Of a stretch of 64,000 nucleotides of DNA, positions 8,153-16,556 are shown in pieces. Below the pieces are notes generated by a model, which worked only from the letters and a program-made list of their open reading frames with translations, ran no database searches and had not been told where the DNA came from. Position 1 is the first letter of the stretch; each line of letters begins with the position of its first letter. The stretch covers positions 1,736,001-1,800,000 of the forward strand of contig NZ_CP100454.1 in assembly GCF_024228315.1 (NCBI RefSeq), written 5' to 3'. The translations under genes were made by a program, and so were the position numbers. This DNA comes from Halomarina pelagica (GTDB taxonomy: Archaea > Halobacteriota > Halobacteria > Halobacteriales > Haloarculaceae).

Positions 8153-9487
8153 TCAGTCCGAGTACGTCGCGGTCGAGTCGGTCCGCATCGACCGGACCCG
8201 ATCGAGGTACTCGTCCGTGCTCAGTTTGGCGTCGCGCGCCTCGCGGATCGCCGCGAGCTTCGCGTCGTCGGTCAGCAGGTCGACGAGCGTGCAGGCGGTG
8301 ACCTTGGCGGGGACGACGTAGGCCATCTCCTCGTCGACGACGCGGAACTCGCGGGAGTGGACGCTCCCCTCGAAGCCGCCGACCCACGGGTGGATGCCGG
8401 GAAGGACCTGCGTGACGTCGCCCATGTCGGTCGAGCCGGCGAGGTGGGGTCGGCCCTCGGTGATCGTCACGTCGTCCGCGACGAACGCCACGTTCTCGTC
8501 GTGTGCGTCGACGATGGTCGGGTCGGTCCGGAGCGGGAGGTACCCGGGGTGGTCCTCGATCGCGACGTCGGCACCGACGGCCATCGCGCCGGATTCGAGC
8601 GCGCGGTCGACCTTCTCGTTCGCGTCGAGGACGGCCTCGACCGTCCTGGCGCGGACGTACGCTTCGAGTCGCGCCTCGCTCGGCACCACGTTCACGCCGT
8701 CGCCGCCGCGCGTCAGGATCGGGTGAACGCGGACGGCGTCCTCGTCGCGGAAGGTCTCGCGCTGGGCGTGGACGGCGTTCAGTCCCAGCGTCGCGGCGTT
8801 GAGCGCGTTGACGCCCTCCTCGGGGGCCGCGCCCGCGTGGGCCTCACGACCCCGGTAGGTGACGGACTTCCCGACGAAGCCGTTCGTGGAGAAGTCGCTC
8901 GTGATCTCGCGGTGTGGCACGTCGCTGCCGGCGTGGATCATCGTCGCGAAGTCGACGTCGTCGAGGTACCCCCGGCGGATGAGTTCCTGTTTGCCGCCGA
9001 AGAACTCGATCTCGCCGGCCTCGACCAGCCCGCGCCGATAGTCCAGGTCGAGGTACTCCTCGGCCGGGACCGCGACGAACTCGACCGCACCGCCCAGCTC
9101 GTCGGCCGCGTCCGCGCCGACCAGCCCGACGGCCGCCCCGACGAGGTTGGCGATCTGGGCGTGGTGGCCGCAGGCGTGACAGGCCCCCGTCTCCGGGTCA
9201 GCGTCGGGGTGTTCGGGGTTCACGAGCGCGTCGAGTTCGCCGAGGACCGCGCCGACCGCCGGGCCGTCGCCGTAGCGCGCCCGCGCGCCCGTGACCACGA
9301 TCTCCGTCTCCGCGTCGAGTCCCAGCCCCTCGAACGCGTCGACGACCTTCCGGGTGGTCTCGACCTCCTTGAACCCGAGTTCCGGCTCCGCGGCGATGGA
9401 CTCGGCGAGGGCGACGAGGTCGTCCCGGCGCTCGTCGATGGCCGCGCAGACGCGGCGCTTCAGCGCCGTCGCGTCGGTCGCGCTCAC
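8153..9487 (-). CDS. M20 family amidohydrolase / metallopeptidase
   Basis: A 444-residue dizinc hydrolase. Metal-binding elements are visible as GACHACGHHAQI and the downstream Glu pair in VPAEEYLDLDY; a dimerisation domain lies in the middle. It most resembles aminobenzoyl-glutamate utilisation (AbgB-like) and related M20D amidohydrolases, which cut an amide to release an amino acid. The start is a GTG at 9487, one base after the stop of the upstream membrane gene, so it is tightly coupled to two DUF3100-like transporter genes. This suggests the trio imports and hydrolyses one amidated substrate (inference). Confidence 0.85.
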   Translation of the reverse strand: MSATDATALKRRVCAAIDERRDDLVALAESIAAEPELGFKEVETTRKVVDAFEGLGLDAETEIVVTGARARYGDGPAVGAVLGELDALVNPEHPDADPETGACHACGHHAQIANLVGAAVGLVGADAADELGGAVEFVAVPAEEYLDLDYRRGLVEAGEIEFFGGKQELIRRGYLDDVDFATMIHAGSDVPHREITSDFSTNGFVGKSVTYRGREAHAGAAPEEGVNALNAATLGLNAVHAQRETFRDEDAVRVHPILTRGGDGVNVVPSEARLEAYVRARTVEAVLDANEKVDRALESGAMAVGADVAIEDHPGYLPLRTDPTIVDAHDENVAFVADDVTITEGRPHLAGSTDMGDVTQVLPGIHPWVGGFEGSVHSREFRVVDEEMAYVVPAKVTACTLVDLLTDDAKLAAIREARDAKLSTDEYLDRVRSMRTDSTATYSD

Positions 9488-9488
9488 G

Positions 9489-9977
9489 TCAGATGACCCC
9501 CTGTAGCGAGAGGACGACCTGCGCGATGACCGCGGAGCCGAAGAACGTCCCGAAGAAGACGAACACGGCGACGAGCACGAGCTTCCAGCTCACCTCCTTC
9601 ATGCGGGCGGTCTGTAGCCCGATCGAGAGCCCGGCGTACGCGAGGATGGGCGTCGTCGTCGCCAGGAAGTCGATCTGGCCCGTCGCGGCGAGCACGGGCT
9701 CCTGGACGGGGGAGAACGGGAGCGCGATCAGGAAGGCGATGATCATCGCGTAGGCGAACGCGGGGAGATCGAGCGGGAGGAGTCGCCCCAGCAGGAGCGA
9801 GGCGAGACCGATGGCGACGATGAGCGCCATCCCCGGCAGCGCCTCGAGGAGGCCGATGCCGTACCCGATCCGGTTCCCGACGAGCGTGATGAGGCCGACG
9901 ACGACGAGCATCTTCAGCGAGTCGAGACTGAACTCGCCGAGCGACATTCGCCCCGACTCCGTCTCCGACGCGCCCAT
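9489..9977 (-). CDS. Small membrane protein, partner of the DUF3100-like protein
   Basis: A 162-residue protein with about four to five hydrophobic helices. The ATG at 9977 overlaps the stop of the preceding gene by one base (TGATG). Together with the preceding 286-residue protein it looks like one half of a split transporter, with the M20 hydrolase downstream. I do not recognise the fold in detail. The hydrophobic pattern with a re-entrant-like Gly/Pro-rich segment (ILAYAGLSIGLQTARMKEVSWK) is compatible with a transporter subunit. Confidence 0.7.
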   Translation of the reverse strand: MGASETESGRMSLGEFSLDSLKMLVVVGLITLVGNRIGYGIGLLEALPGMALIVAIGLASLLLGRLLPLDLPAFAYAMIIAFLIALPFSPVQEPVLAATGQIDFLATTTPILAYAGLSIGLQTARMKEVSWKLVLVAVFVFFGTFFGSAVIAQVVLSLQGVI

Positions 9978-10837
9978 CACTCACCACCCCTCCCGATGAC
10001 GGGTTCGAGGACGCCGTAGAGCGCGTTGACGACCGGGAGCCCGACGAGGATGACCATGTAGAGGCCGGTGATGCCCGTCAGCAGGTTGCTCGTCGCGGCG
10101 AACGAGAGCACCTCCTCGCTCGGGACGGTCGTGACCGCCTCGGCGAGCGACGCGGAGCAGGCGGTCATCATGCTCGCGCTCCCCATCCCGCAGGCCATCG
10201 ACAGGGCCAGCGGGTGCAGTCCGGTGGCCGGCGCGAACCCGCCGAGCAGGCCGAAGAAGATAGTCCCGAGGACCGTCCCCGTCAGGTACGTCCCGAGGAC
10301 GCCGCGCCCCTCCGGCGAGTCGATGCCGTACTTGTCGGTGACGACGCCGAGCGTCGGTTCGCGCGCGATGCTCACCGCGCCGCCGATGGCCTCCCGCTTC
10401 AACCCGAGCAGGAGCGCGATGGGCAGGGCGACGAGGATGGTCCCGAGGTTGCCGAACTCCTGCAGGACGAACGCCGGTCCCGCGGCGACGAGGTCGTAGA
10501 ACGAGGGCGCGACGAGCGTCCCGTACTTGACGCCGAGGGGCATCAGCGCGATGATCAACAGCGGCGCGCTGACGCGGCTCACCCCCTCCGAGACGACCCT
10601 CCGCAGGGCCGGAACGTACCGTCCGAGCACGCTGTAGCTCACGAGGATGCCGAAGACGACCGCGAACAGCATCGGCAGGAGGACGACCTTCCCCGGTCCG
10701 AACGGGAACTGAAGCGTTCCGATGACCTCCGCCACGACGACGATGGCGAGCACCGTCAGGTGCGTCCGGGCGTGGACCGACCACCGCCCGGCCGTCCGGA
10801 TGGGTGCCCACCGATCCGACTGTGCATCATCCGTCAT
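9977..10837 (-). CDS. DUF3100-like multi-pass membrane protein, putative transporter subunit
   Basis: 286 residues with about eight predicted membrane helices. The N-terminal segment (RTHLTVLAIVVVAEVIGTLQFPFGPGK region) is what I recall of DUF3100 proteins, an uncharacterised membrane family often beside amidohydrolases. A conserved polar stretch, LSMACGMGSASMMTACSASLAE, in a late helix could line a substrate path. It is first in a three-gene operon (this gene, the 162-residue partner, the M20 amidohydrolase). The ATG at 10837 is preceded by an SD-like GTGAT. Confidence 0.7.
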   Translation of the reverse strand: MTDDAQSDRWAPIRTAGRWSVHARTHLTVLAIVVVAEVIGTLQFPFGPGKVVLLPMLFAVVFGILVSYSVLGRYVPALRRVVSEGVSRVSAPLLIIALMPLGVKYGTLVAPSFYDLVAAGPAFVLQEFGNLGTILVALPIALLLGLKREAIGGAVSIAREPTLGVVTDKYGIDSPEGRGVLGTYLTGTVLGTIFFGLLGGFAPATGLHPLALSMACGMGSASMMTACSASLAEAVTTVPSEEVLSFAATSNLLTGITGLYMVILVGLPVVNALYGVLEPVIGRGGE

Positions 10838-10890
10838 GTGATATCACGGTCCATGTGGATGTCCGCTCAGGAGGGCTGTCGGTATAAAAG
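10838..10890 (-). promoter_or_regulatory. Promoter and SD of the DUF3100-M20 operon
   Basis: On the minus strand a TATA-like CTTTTATACC lies at about 10881-10890, some 45 bp before the ATG at 10837. A perfect 10-bp palindrome GTGATATCAC (10838-10847) touches the start codon; its GTGAT half matches the haloarchaeal anti-SD, so it may be simply a ribosome binding site. Confidence 0.5.
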
Positions 10891-10975
10891 TCGAACGATG
10901 GGTCGCGTCGGAAAATCGCCGGCTCGTGTCGTCTAACGTGGAGATAGGAGACCGGGCGACGATCGAGGGGACCAC

Positions 10976-11800
10976 TCACTCCGCGCGGATCGCGCAGGTC
11001 TCCTCGTACTCCACGTCGCGGACGGACTCGATCCGCGGGTTCTCGCCGCAGACAGGGCAGTCGGGGTTCTTGCGGATCTCGACCGTCTCGAAGGTCATGT
11101 CCGAGGCGTCGTAGAGGATCAGCCGGCCGTCGAGCGTCTCGCCGTAGCCGAGCGCGAGCTTCGTCGCCTCGGTGGCCTGGATGCAGCCGACCGTGCCGGG
11201 GAGGACGCCGAGGACGCCCGCCTCGGCGCAGCTCGGGACCGTGCCCGCTGGCGGCGCTTCGGGGAAGAGACAGCGGTAGCACGGCGAGTCCTCGCGCGCC
11301 TCGAAGGTCGTCACCTGTCCCTCGAACTTGAGGATCGCGCCGTGGGAGAAGGGGACGCCCGCGAGCGTACAGGCGTCGTTGACGAGGTAGCGGGTGGCGA
11401 AGTTGTCCGAGCCGTCGACGACCACGTCGTAGTCCGCGACGAACTCCTCGACGTTGTCGGCCGTGAGGCGCACCTCGTGGGGTTCGACGGTCACGTCGGG
11501 GTTCTGGCGGGCGACGAAGTCGGCGGCCGACTCGACTTTGGGGCGGCCGACGTCCGCCTCGCCGTGGATCACCTGTCGCTGGAGGTTCGAGCGTTCGACC
11601 ACGTCGTCGTCGACGATCCCGAGCGTGCCGACGCCCGCCGCGGCGAGGTACTGGACGACCGGCGAGCCGAGGCCCCCCGCGCCGACGCACAGCACCCGCG
11701 CGTCGAGGAGCGTCGCCTGCCCCTGGGGTCCCACCTCGTCCATGATGATGTGCCGGGAGTACCGGTCGAGCTGTTCGGGAGAGAGCGCGAGATCGGCCAT
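10976..11800 (-). CDS. ubaA: E1-like SAMP-activating adenylyltransferase
   Basis: A 274-residue ThiF/MoeB-type E1 enzyme. It shows the nucleotide motif GAGGLGS near residue 40, the adenylation residues in SNLQRQVIHG, and the DGSDNFATRYLVND loop. Two zinc C-x-x-C pairs are seen (CYRC and CPVC), and the candidate catalytic Cys lies in GTVGCIQATEATK. The haloarchaeal orthologue UbaA activates the small ubiquitin-like SAMPs for protein conjugation and also supports MoaD-like and tRNA thiolation sulfur transfer. The window also encodes a probable desampylase at 7718. Confidence 0.9.
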   Translation of the reverse strand: MADLALSPEQLDRYSRHIIMDEVGPQGQATLLDARVLCVGAGGLGSPVVQYLAAAGVGTLGIVDDDVVERSNLQRQVIHGEADVGRPKVESAADFVARQNPDVTVEPHEVRLTADNVEEFVADYDVVVDGSDNFATRYLVNDACTLAGVPFSHGAILKFEGQVTTFEAREDSPCYRCLFPEAPPAGTVPSCAEAGVLGVLPGTVGCIQATEATKLALGYGETLDGRLILYDASDMTFETVEIRKNPDCPVCGENPRIESVRDVEYEETCAIRAE

Positions 11801-11865
11801 ATCTCACTCAGGTGGCGACGGAGGTTAAGCCCGGGGGTGGGCGGGACGGCGTCGAGGAGGTGAGA

Positions 11866-12201
11866 TCACTCCTCGGGCGGCCGCCCCCGCCCCCGACCGC
11901 GGACGAACAGCAAGACGGCGAAGGCGATCGGCGAGAGGACGGCCAACACGACGGCGACGAACGCGAGTACGAAGTTGAAGCCGGGGTCGAAGGTCGTTCC
12001 CCCCTCGCCTCCGCCCTCTCCCTGGGCGGGCGCGGAGGCGTCGCCCCCCGTGGCGTTCCCCTCCGTGGCGTTGGCCCCGCTCTCGTTGCCCCCCTCCTCC
12101 TGCGCGGCCGCGAGGCCGGTCGCCGCCGCCGTCGCGGCGACCCCCGCGCCGACGCCCGTCCGCAGGAACGCCCGCCGACAGACCCGGTCGTTCTCGGTCA
12201 C
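11866..12201 (-). CDS. Small Tat-exported protein with C-terminal membrane anchor
   Basis: About 111 residues. The N-terminus has a twin-arginine signal (CRRAFLRTG followed by an Ala/Gly-rich hydrophobic run ending TGLAAAQ). A Glu/Gly/Asn-rich linker with N-x-S/T sequons follows, then one membrane helix (FVLAFVAVVLAVLSPIAFAVLLFV) and a basic tail. The GTG at 12201 is chosen because a TATA-like catatg at about 12229-12234 sits about 28 bp upstream, suiting a leaderless message. A GTG at 12219 would add six residues. Role unknown; it is probably displayed on the outer membrane face. Confidence 0.55.
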   Translation of the reverse strand: MTENDRVCRRAFLRTGVGAGVAATAAATGLAAAQEEGGNESGANATEGNATGGDASAPAQGEGGGEGGTTFDPGFNFVLAFVAVVLAVLSPIAFAVLLFVRGRGRGRPPEE

Positions 12202-12252
12202 AGTAGGCGGGTGATTCACCCCCCGAGCATATGAGGATTGCCCGCCGGAACG

Positions 12253-12320
12253 CGGGCAGCGCGGGCGGCGCGGGCGGCGCGGGCAGTGCGGGCGGCGCGG
12301 ACGACGCGGACGACGCGGGC
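12253..12320. repeat. Imperfect GCGGGCGGC-type tandem repeat
   Basis: Seven to eight degenerate 9-bp units (gcgggcggc, gcggacgac variants) lie directly upstream of the EthD-like gene. The run is open in one frame, but its start codon and composition do not support a protein. It may affect the promoter region of the following gene. Confidence 0.6.
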
Positions 12321-12357
12321 GAACAGTTACGTCGCCCGCCCGAGAGCTACGGACGGT

Positions 12358-12666
12358 ATGACCAAGATCGTCTTCGGCCTCACGCGCGCCGAGGGAACGA
12401 GTCGCGAGGAGTTCGAGCGGTACTACCTGGACGAGCACGCCCCGATGGCGACGGAGATGCCGGGGGTGCGACGGTACACCGTCGCGTTCTCGGAGGGCGA
12501 CGCCGAGTACGACGCGATCGCCGAGGTCCACTTCGAGGACCGCGAGGCGCTCGACGCCGCGCTGGCCTCCGACGCGGGGCGCGCCGCGGGCGCGGACCTC
12601 GCCAACTTCGCCGACACCGACGACCTGCTCCAGCTGATCGCGGAGGAGCACGTCGTCGTCGGCTGA
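12358..12666 (+). CDS. EthD family protein
   Basis: A 102-residue ferredoxin-like (dimeric alpha-beta barrel) protein with the EthD pattern: an N-terminal strand (TKIVFGLTR), the motif EEFERYYLDEHAPMATEMPGV with a conserved His, then YDAIAEVHFEDREAL. EthD relatives assist degradation pathways or act as small oxygenases/isomerases, and no specific partner is present here. The ATG at 12358 begins the family-like sequence; the longer upstream frame is a low-complexity repeat. Confidence 0.75.
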   Translation: MTKIVFGLTRAEGTSREEFERYYLDEHAPMATEMPGVRRYTVAFSEGDAEYDAIAEVHFEDREALDAALASDAGRAAGADLANFADTDDLLQLIAEEHVVVG

Positions 12667-12810
12667 TCGGTCGGTTCAGCGATCGCTTTTCGGGGCGCGC
12701 TCACCGAGTGGTGACGCCGGTGGGGCGAGACGGAACGAGATGGGGCGGGGGCTGGGGAAAGACCGAAGCGGGAGGAGAGACTATCTCCTCGGCGCACGTA
12801 TCCGGGAACC

Positions 12811-13188
12811 ATGAGTCCATCACTCACAGAGGAACGACGCGAGACGCTAGTGAGCGCCGCCCGCACCGCCATCGGGGAGGACCTGCGGAGCCTGGTCTAC
12901 TTCACGCCCGACGACTGGGAGCAACTCTACCTCAGGGGAGACCTCGAGCGCGGCGCGGACCTCGAGCGCTTCGCGGACAACGAACGCCTCGGGTTCACCG
13001 ACTCGCGGACCTACGGCGAGACCGAACTCGGCGCGTACGAGTTCACCATCCGGGCGTTCTCCCGGGGGTACGTCGTCCGCGTCATCGCCGACGACGAGGG
13101 CGCGTTCGCCACGACCGACGAGATGCCCATCACGCTCTTCGAGGAGGTGGCGACGGCGCTCCGGAAGACGCTCGCCGAGGCTGCGTAG
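12811..13188 (+). CDS. Conserved haloarchaeal protein (DUF7522-like)
   Basis: 125 residues: N-terminal helix, then LVYFTPDDWEQLYLR, then a beta-rich C-terminal half with RGYVVRVIADDEGAFATTDEMP. It resembles a short haloarchaeal family I remember as DUF7522, whose function is not known. An unrelated GC-rich gap of about 140 bp precedes it. No metal motif is visible. Confidence 0.6.
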   Translation: MSPSLTEERRETLVSAARTAIGEDLRSLVYFTPDDWEQLYLRGDLERGADLERFADNERLGFTDSRTYGETELGAYEFTIRAFSRGYVVRVIADDEGAFATTDEMPITLFEEVATALRKTLAEAA

Positions 13189-13435
13189 CTCCGAGGCGCG
13201 CGTTGCGGTCTCGAGGCGCGCGGACGACCTCGACAGGACGGGTGACACCTCCGTAACCGAACCGCCGGTGCCGCAGACTATCATTGCGGTTTGACCCTCC
13301 GTCGAATTTATACGCATGGACGGTGACCGTGCTCACCGACGGTGCCGGCGCTCTCGGGAGCACGGCCGTAATCGACGTTCGCTCGCTCGTACTCGACGAC
13401 GGTGAGCGCTGGCACCCGTGGCACACTCGATAACC

Positions 13436-15145
13436 ATGGCACTCACACCGCACCGAGTTCGCAGCCTGTTTCTGGCCACGCTCATGGTCCTCTCCGCGTT
13501 CGTCGGGTCCGTGAGCCTGGTCGGCGTCGCTGCGGCTTCGTCCGCTCAGCGAGACGCATCGGTCGTCAAATTCACCCGCAACGAGTACAACGCGTCGCGG
13601 GGCGACATCGCCGAGATCGACGTGGCGACTCCCGGCGTGAGCACCGCCTACGTCACCATCAACTCCAAGAAGGCGGGGTACAACCCCACGGTGCGAATCA
13701 CCGACGGGAACCTCGACGGGCGCGTCACGCTTCTCCTCAACACCTACGACACCCCCGACGGGGCCGGCCGAAGCTTCGGCGTCGCGAGCACGGCCGACAG
13801 CGTCCGGTTCGTCGGCGGCGACGCAAGCACCCCGGAGCCCCTGCCGATCGGCACCTACAGCCTCGCCGTTCGGGCGAGGCAGGGCGGGGAAGTCGTCGAC
13901 ACCGCGACGCTGAAGGTCACGTACGGCGGGCCCCAGACGTTCGGGATGCTGACCGCGCCCGGTCGGTACGACCGGGGCGACTTCACGACGGTCGGGGAGA
14001 TCTGGAACCGGTCCATCGCGACCCACGACGTCGCTCGGGGCGACCTCGCGATCGCTCGCCTCGGCGGGTCGGGACTGGCCGGCGCGATCATCGGGAATCA
14101 ACAGCGGGGGGAGTCGATCGAGAAGGCGTTCATGGACTTCCTCAACGCCCGCGAGGGGAACACCGACGTCGCGCTGCTGACGATCCGGGATTCGCGGACC
14201 GGGTCGGCGATCCCGATCACCGAGGACAACATCAACGTGGTGCTCGCGCCGCGCAACGGGGCGGTGTTCTTCGTCTTCGACACGGACGACCTGAAAACGG
14301 GCAGGCAGTACAACGTCCGCTTCGCCGTCTCGAGCGCCAGCGAGATCGTCGACCGGACGGTCGGCGTCTCGACCGTGATCCAGCTCCACCCCAGGAGGGC
14401 GGAGTTCAACACGCAGACGCGCAACGGCGAGGAGATGGCGGTGACCTACGCCGACGCGGGCGCGAGCCTCAGCGGGAAGACGACGCTCGCGCCCGGATCG
14501 AAACTCCGCGTCACGGCGAGGGGGAACGGAAAGACGTACACCAATCAGACCGTCGTCGTAGGAGAGGGCCGCACGTGGGGTGCGACGTTCGACCTGACGG
14601 GCGTGAAGCCCGGCACGACGTTCACGGCGACGGTCAGCGGGGCCGGCATCGAGCAGAGGAGCGTCCCGGTCTACGTGAAGAAGGGTCGCATCGCGTCGGT
14701 CGAGTTCACCGACCAGTCCACGAACGGGAGCGTCGTCACGGTCGAGCGGGTCAACATGTCTGCCGGCGGGTTCGTGGTCGTCCACGATACCTCGTTCAAG
14801 AACGGCGAACCGATCGAGAGCGTCCGCGGCGTCTCGAAGTACCTCCGCCCCGGCGTCCACAAGAACGTCGAGATCAAACTCGACCGGCCGTTCGAGAAGG
14901 GGAGCGACGCCATCGCGATGGCGCACCTCGACACGAACGGGAACGAGAAGTTCGACTACGTCGAGAGCGGAGGTGAACAGGACGTCCCCTACGTGGTCGA
15001 CGGTGACGCGGTGTACAGCACGGCCACGCTCTCCGTCGGCGGCTCCGGCGGGAGCGCGACGTTCGGCTACGGCCCGGGATTCGGTCCCGTCGCCGCACTC
15101 GCGGCGATCGTCGCGCTCGGCCTGTTCGCGCTGAGACGCGAGTAA
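13436..15145 (+). CDS. Exported cell-surface protein with DUF7282-like domain and PGF-CTERM anchor
   Basis: 569 residues. A Sec-type signal peptide (hydrophobic run FLATLMVLSAFVGSVSLVGVAAAS) is followed by beta-rich repeats in the style of S-layer-associated BGTF proteins. From about residue 420 a domain with GGFVVVHD, GVSKYLRPG and HLDTNGNEKFDYV matches the haloarchaeal DUF7282 pattern. The end is a PGF-CTERM sorting signal: a PGF motif, a hydrophobic helix and a basic tail, the substrate form for archaeosortase ArtA and lipid attachment. Several N-x-S/T sequons suggest N-glycosylation. ATG 13436 gives a better signal peptide than the GTG at 13418. A TATA-like aatttata lies at 13304. Confidence 0.8.
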   Translation: MALTPHRVRSLFLATLMVLSAFVGSVSLVGVAAASSAQRDASVVKFTRNEYNASRGDIAEIDVATPGVSTAYVTINSKKAGYNPTVRITDGNLDGRVTLLLNTYDTPDGAGRSFGVASTADSVRFVGGDASTPEPLPIGTYSLAVRARQGGEVVDTATLKVTYGGPQTFGMLTAPGRYDRGDFTTVGEIWNRSIATHDVARGDLAIARLGGSGLAGAIIGNQQRGESIEKAFMDFLNAREGNTDVALLTIRDSRTGSAIPITEDNINVVLAPRNGAVFFVFDTDDLKTGRQYNVRFAVSSASEIVDRTVGVSTVIQLHPRRAEFNTQTRNGEEMAVTYADAGASLSGKTTLAPGSKLRVTARGNGKTYTNQTVVVGEGRTWGATFDLTGVKPGTTFTATVSGAGIEQRSVPVYVKKGRIASVEFTDQSTNGSVVTVERVNMSAGGFVVVHDTSFKNGEPIESVRGVSKYLRPGVHKNVEIKLDRPFEKGSDAIAMAHLDTNGNEKFDYVESGGEQDVPYVVDGDAVYSTATLSVGGSGGSATFGYGPGFGPVAALAAIVALGLFALRRE

Positions 15146-15274
15146 ACTACCCCACCCTACTCGGGACCGGGACTCCACTCTTCCCCCTCCCCCCTCGCCG
15201 TCAACCGGGGACTGGTACGGCTCCGTGAGCGTCCCGACCGATATAGAGTCAGGGGTTCGCCACTATTCTACTCA

Positions 15275-15540
15275 CTATTCTCCAGTCGAAATAAAGGGGT
15301 TCGACCCGCCGATCGACGGAGGGGTGATCACCTCCCACTCGCCGGATCGGTAGCCCTCGGGCCACGACCCGACGGCCTGCGCCACCGCGCCGGTCGTGCT
15401 GCCGAGGTCGAGGGGCTGGTATCCCGACGCCGCCTTCTCGTTCACGTCGTCCACGAAACCGAGCCCCCGTCCGGACGTAGTCGTCCGTCGTCTCCCACCG
15501 ACCGCCCGCGGGTTCGCGAGGCCGCGCCCGCCGGCGTGGC
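15275..15540 (-). pseudogene. 3' remnant of an unidentified gene, frameshifted in a G5 run
   Basis: On the minus strand an open frame of about 58 codons ends at the TAG at 15275-15277 with non-random composition (SWPEGYRSGEWEVI). Just upstream the coding sense continues in another frame (GGRWETTDDYVRTG). The two join cleanly if one base of the GGGGG run near 15469-15473 is removed. There is no start codon and no full domain, so this is a decayed gene or an indel artefact. The family is not recognised. Confidence 0.4.
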
Positions 15541-15686
15541 CGGCGTACCGGAACCGCGACGTTCGGACGGCGCTGGCGTACTACCGCCGGTATCCCGAGG
15601 AGATGCGCCGCGTCGCCGAGCGCCGTGAGCGCCGCTCGGAGACGGCCGAGGATACGGCGACGCTCACGCCGCCGAGCCGCGACTGA
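15537..15686 (+). pseudogene. Remnant of a DUF433-like antitoxin
   Basis: The last ~48 codons encode RTALAYYRRYPEEMRRV followed by a charged helix. This strongly resembles the C-terminal helix pair of DUF433 small helix-turn-helix antitoxins (ALAYY-x-x-x-PEEM). The preceding sequence in this frame is low in family character and has no domain start. It lies just before an intact VapBC pair, as expected for a toxin-antitoxin turnover site. Confidence 0.4.
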
Positions 15687-15740
15687 TCACGTTTCTGACC
15701 GCGCCGAAAGCCTGTTACAGGTGTGATGCGAAGAGCGAGT

Positions 15741-16001
15741 ATGAGTAAGACGATCCGCGTCCCGAATCGGGTGTACGAGCGTATCAAGGCCCACCAGCAG
15801 GAGCACGAGAGCGTCGGGGAGACGCTCGACCGCCTCGTCGGGGGACGCTCGCTTCGAGAGCTGTCGGGCGTGCTAACCGACGAAGAAGGCGAGACGATGC
15901 GCGAGGCGATCACGGCATCCGAGCGGCGAGGTAACCGCGATCTCGACGACCTCGTCGAGCGCATCGAGCAGGCCCGAGAGTCGGCCACGGAGCCGGAGTG
16001 A
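15741..16001 (+). CDS. vapB: VapB-type antitoxin
   Basis: 86 residues from the ATG at 15741: an N-terminal ribbon-helix-helix-like strand (SKTIRVPNRVYERIKAH), then an extended charged helix that would wrap the toxin. It is followed 10 bp later by a PIN-domain toxin gene, the normal order of archaeal vapBC operons. The protein should bind and inhibit VapC and autorepress the operon. Family assignment rests on the short N-terminal motif plus the neighbour. Confidence 0.8.
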   Translation: MSKTIRVPNRVYERIKAHQQEHESVGETLDRLVGGRSLRELSGVLTDEEGETMREAITASERRGNRDLDDLVERIEQARESATEPE

Positions 16002-16011
16002 CTGCCGAGGG

Positions 16012-16413
16012 ATGCTCCTCGACACGGATTTCATCATCGACGTGATGATCGATCACGCGGGCGCGACCGCGACGCTCGACGCACTCGAGGCCGACGAGCG
16101 GGTCCTGTTCGTCCCGACCCCAGCGTTGTTCGAACTCTATCACAGCATCAGTCGAGTCAACGTCCCCGATGGACGACGGGCCGCCATCGAGGCCGTGCTC
16201 GAGTCCTATCCGACAGTCCCGGCGGACGCGACGGTGATGCGGAAAGCCGGGCGCATCCACGGTGATCTCGCGGCCGGCGGAGACGAGATCGGCCCGATGG
16301 ACGCGATCATCGGCGCGATGGGCGTCGTCCGGAGCGAACCCGTGCTCACGGCCAACGGCAAACACTTCGAGCGGATTCCCGGTCTGACCGTCGAAACGTA
16401 CGAGAAGGCGTGA
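16012..16413 (+). CDS. vapC: PIN-domain ribonuclease toxin
   Basis: 133 residues with the PIN-domain acidic set: Asp in MLLDTDFIIDVM, Glu in PALFELYHS, Asp in GPMDAIIGA, and a final acidic/Asn region near LTANGKHF. VapC toxins cut specific tRNA or rRNA sites under Mg2+ when freed from VapB. Length and motif order are normal. The stop is close to the tRNA-Met repeat region, and the gene points toward it. Confidence 0.85.
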   Translation: MLLDTDFIIDVMIDHAGATATLDALEADERVLFVPTPALFELYHSISRVNVPDGRRAAIEAVLESYPTVPADATVMRKAGRIHGDLAAGGDEIGPMDAIIGAMGVVRSEPVLTANGKHFERIPGLTVETYEKA

Positions 16414-16440
16414 TTCGACACGGCGCGGTAGCGCCGGTCT

Positions 16441-16464
16441 CATGGGCCCTGCCGGATTTGAACC
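16441..16464. repeat. Duplicate of the 3' end of tRNA-Met
   Basis: A 24-bp exact copy of 16555-16578, which covers the acceptor 3' strand and part of the T arm of the tRNA-Met gene. It lies about 90 bp downstream of the tRNA in tRNA orientation. Confidence 0.9.
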
Positions 16465-16556
16465 TCAGTCGCTCTGCTCACTACGTTCGCGTCGCTCCTT
16501 GCTTCAAATCCGTCGGGGTACAGTTCGGTCGCTCGCTGTCGCTCGCGACACTCACA

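Noticed and set aside
12238-12357. Longer N-terminus for the EthD-like protein
   Set aside because: It would be pure Ala/Arg repeat from the GCGGGCGGC tandem sequence.
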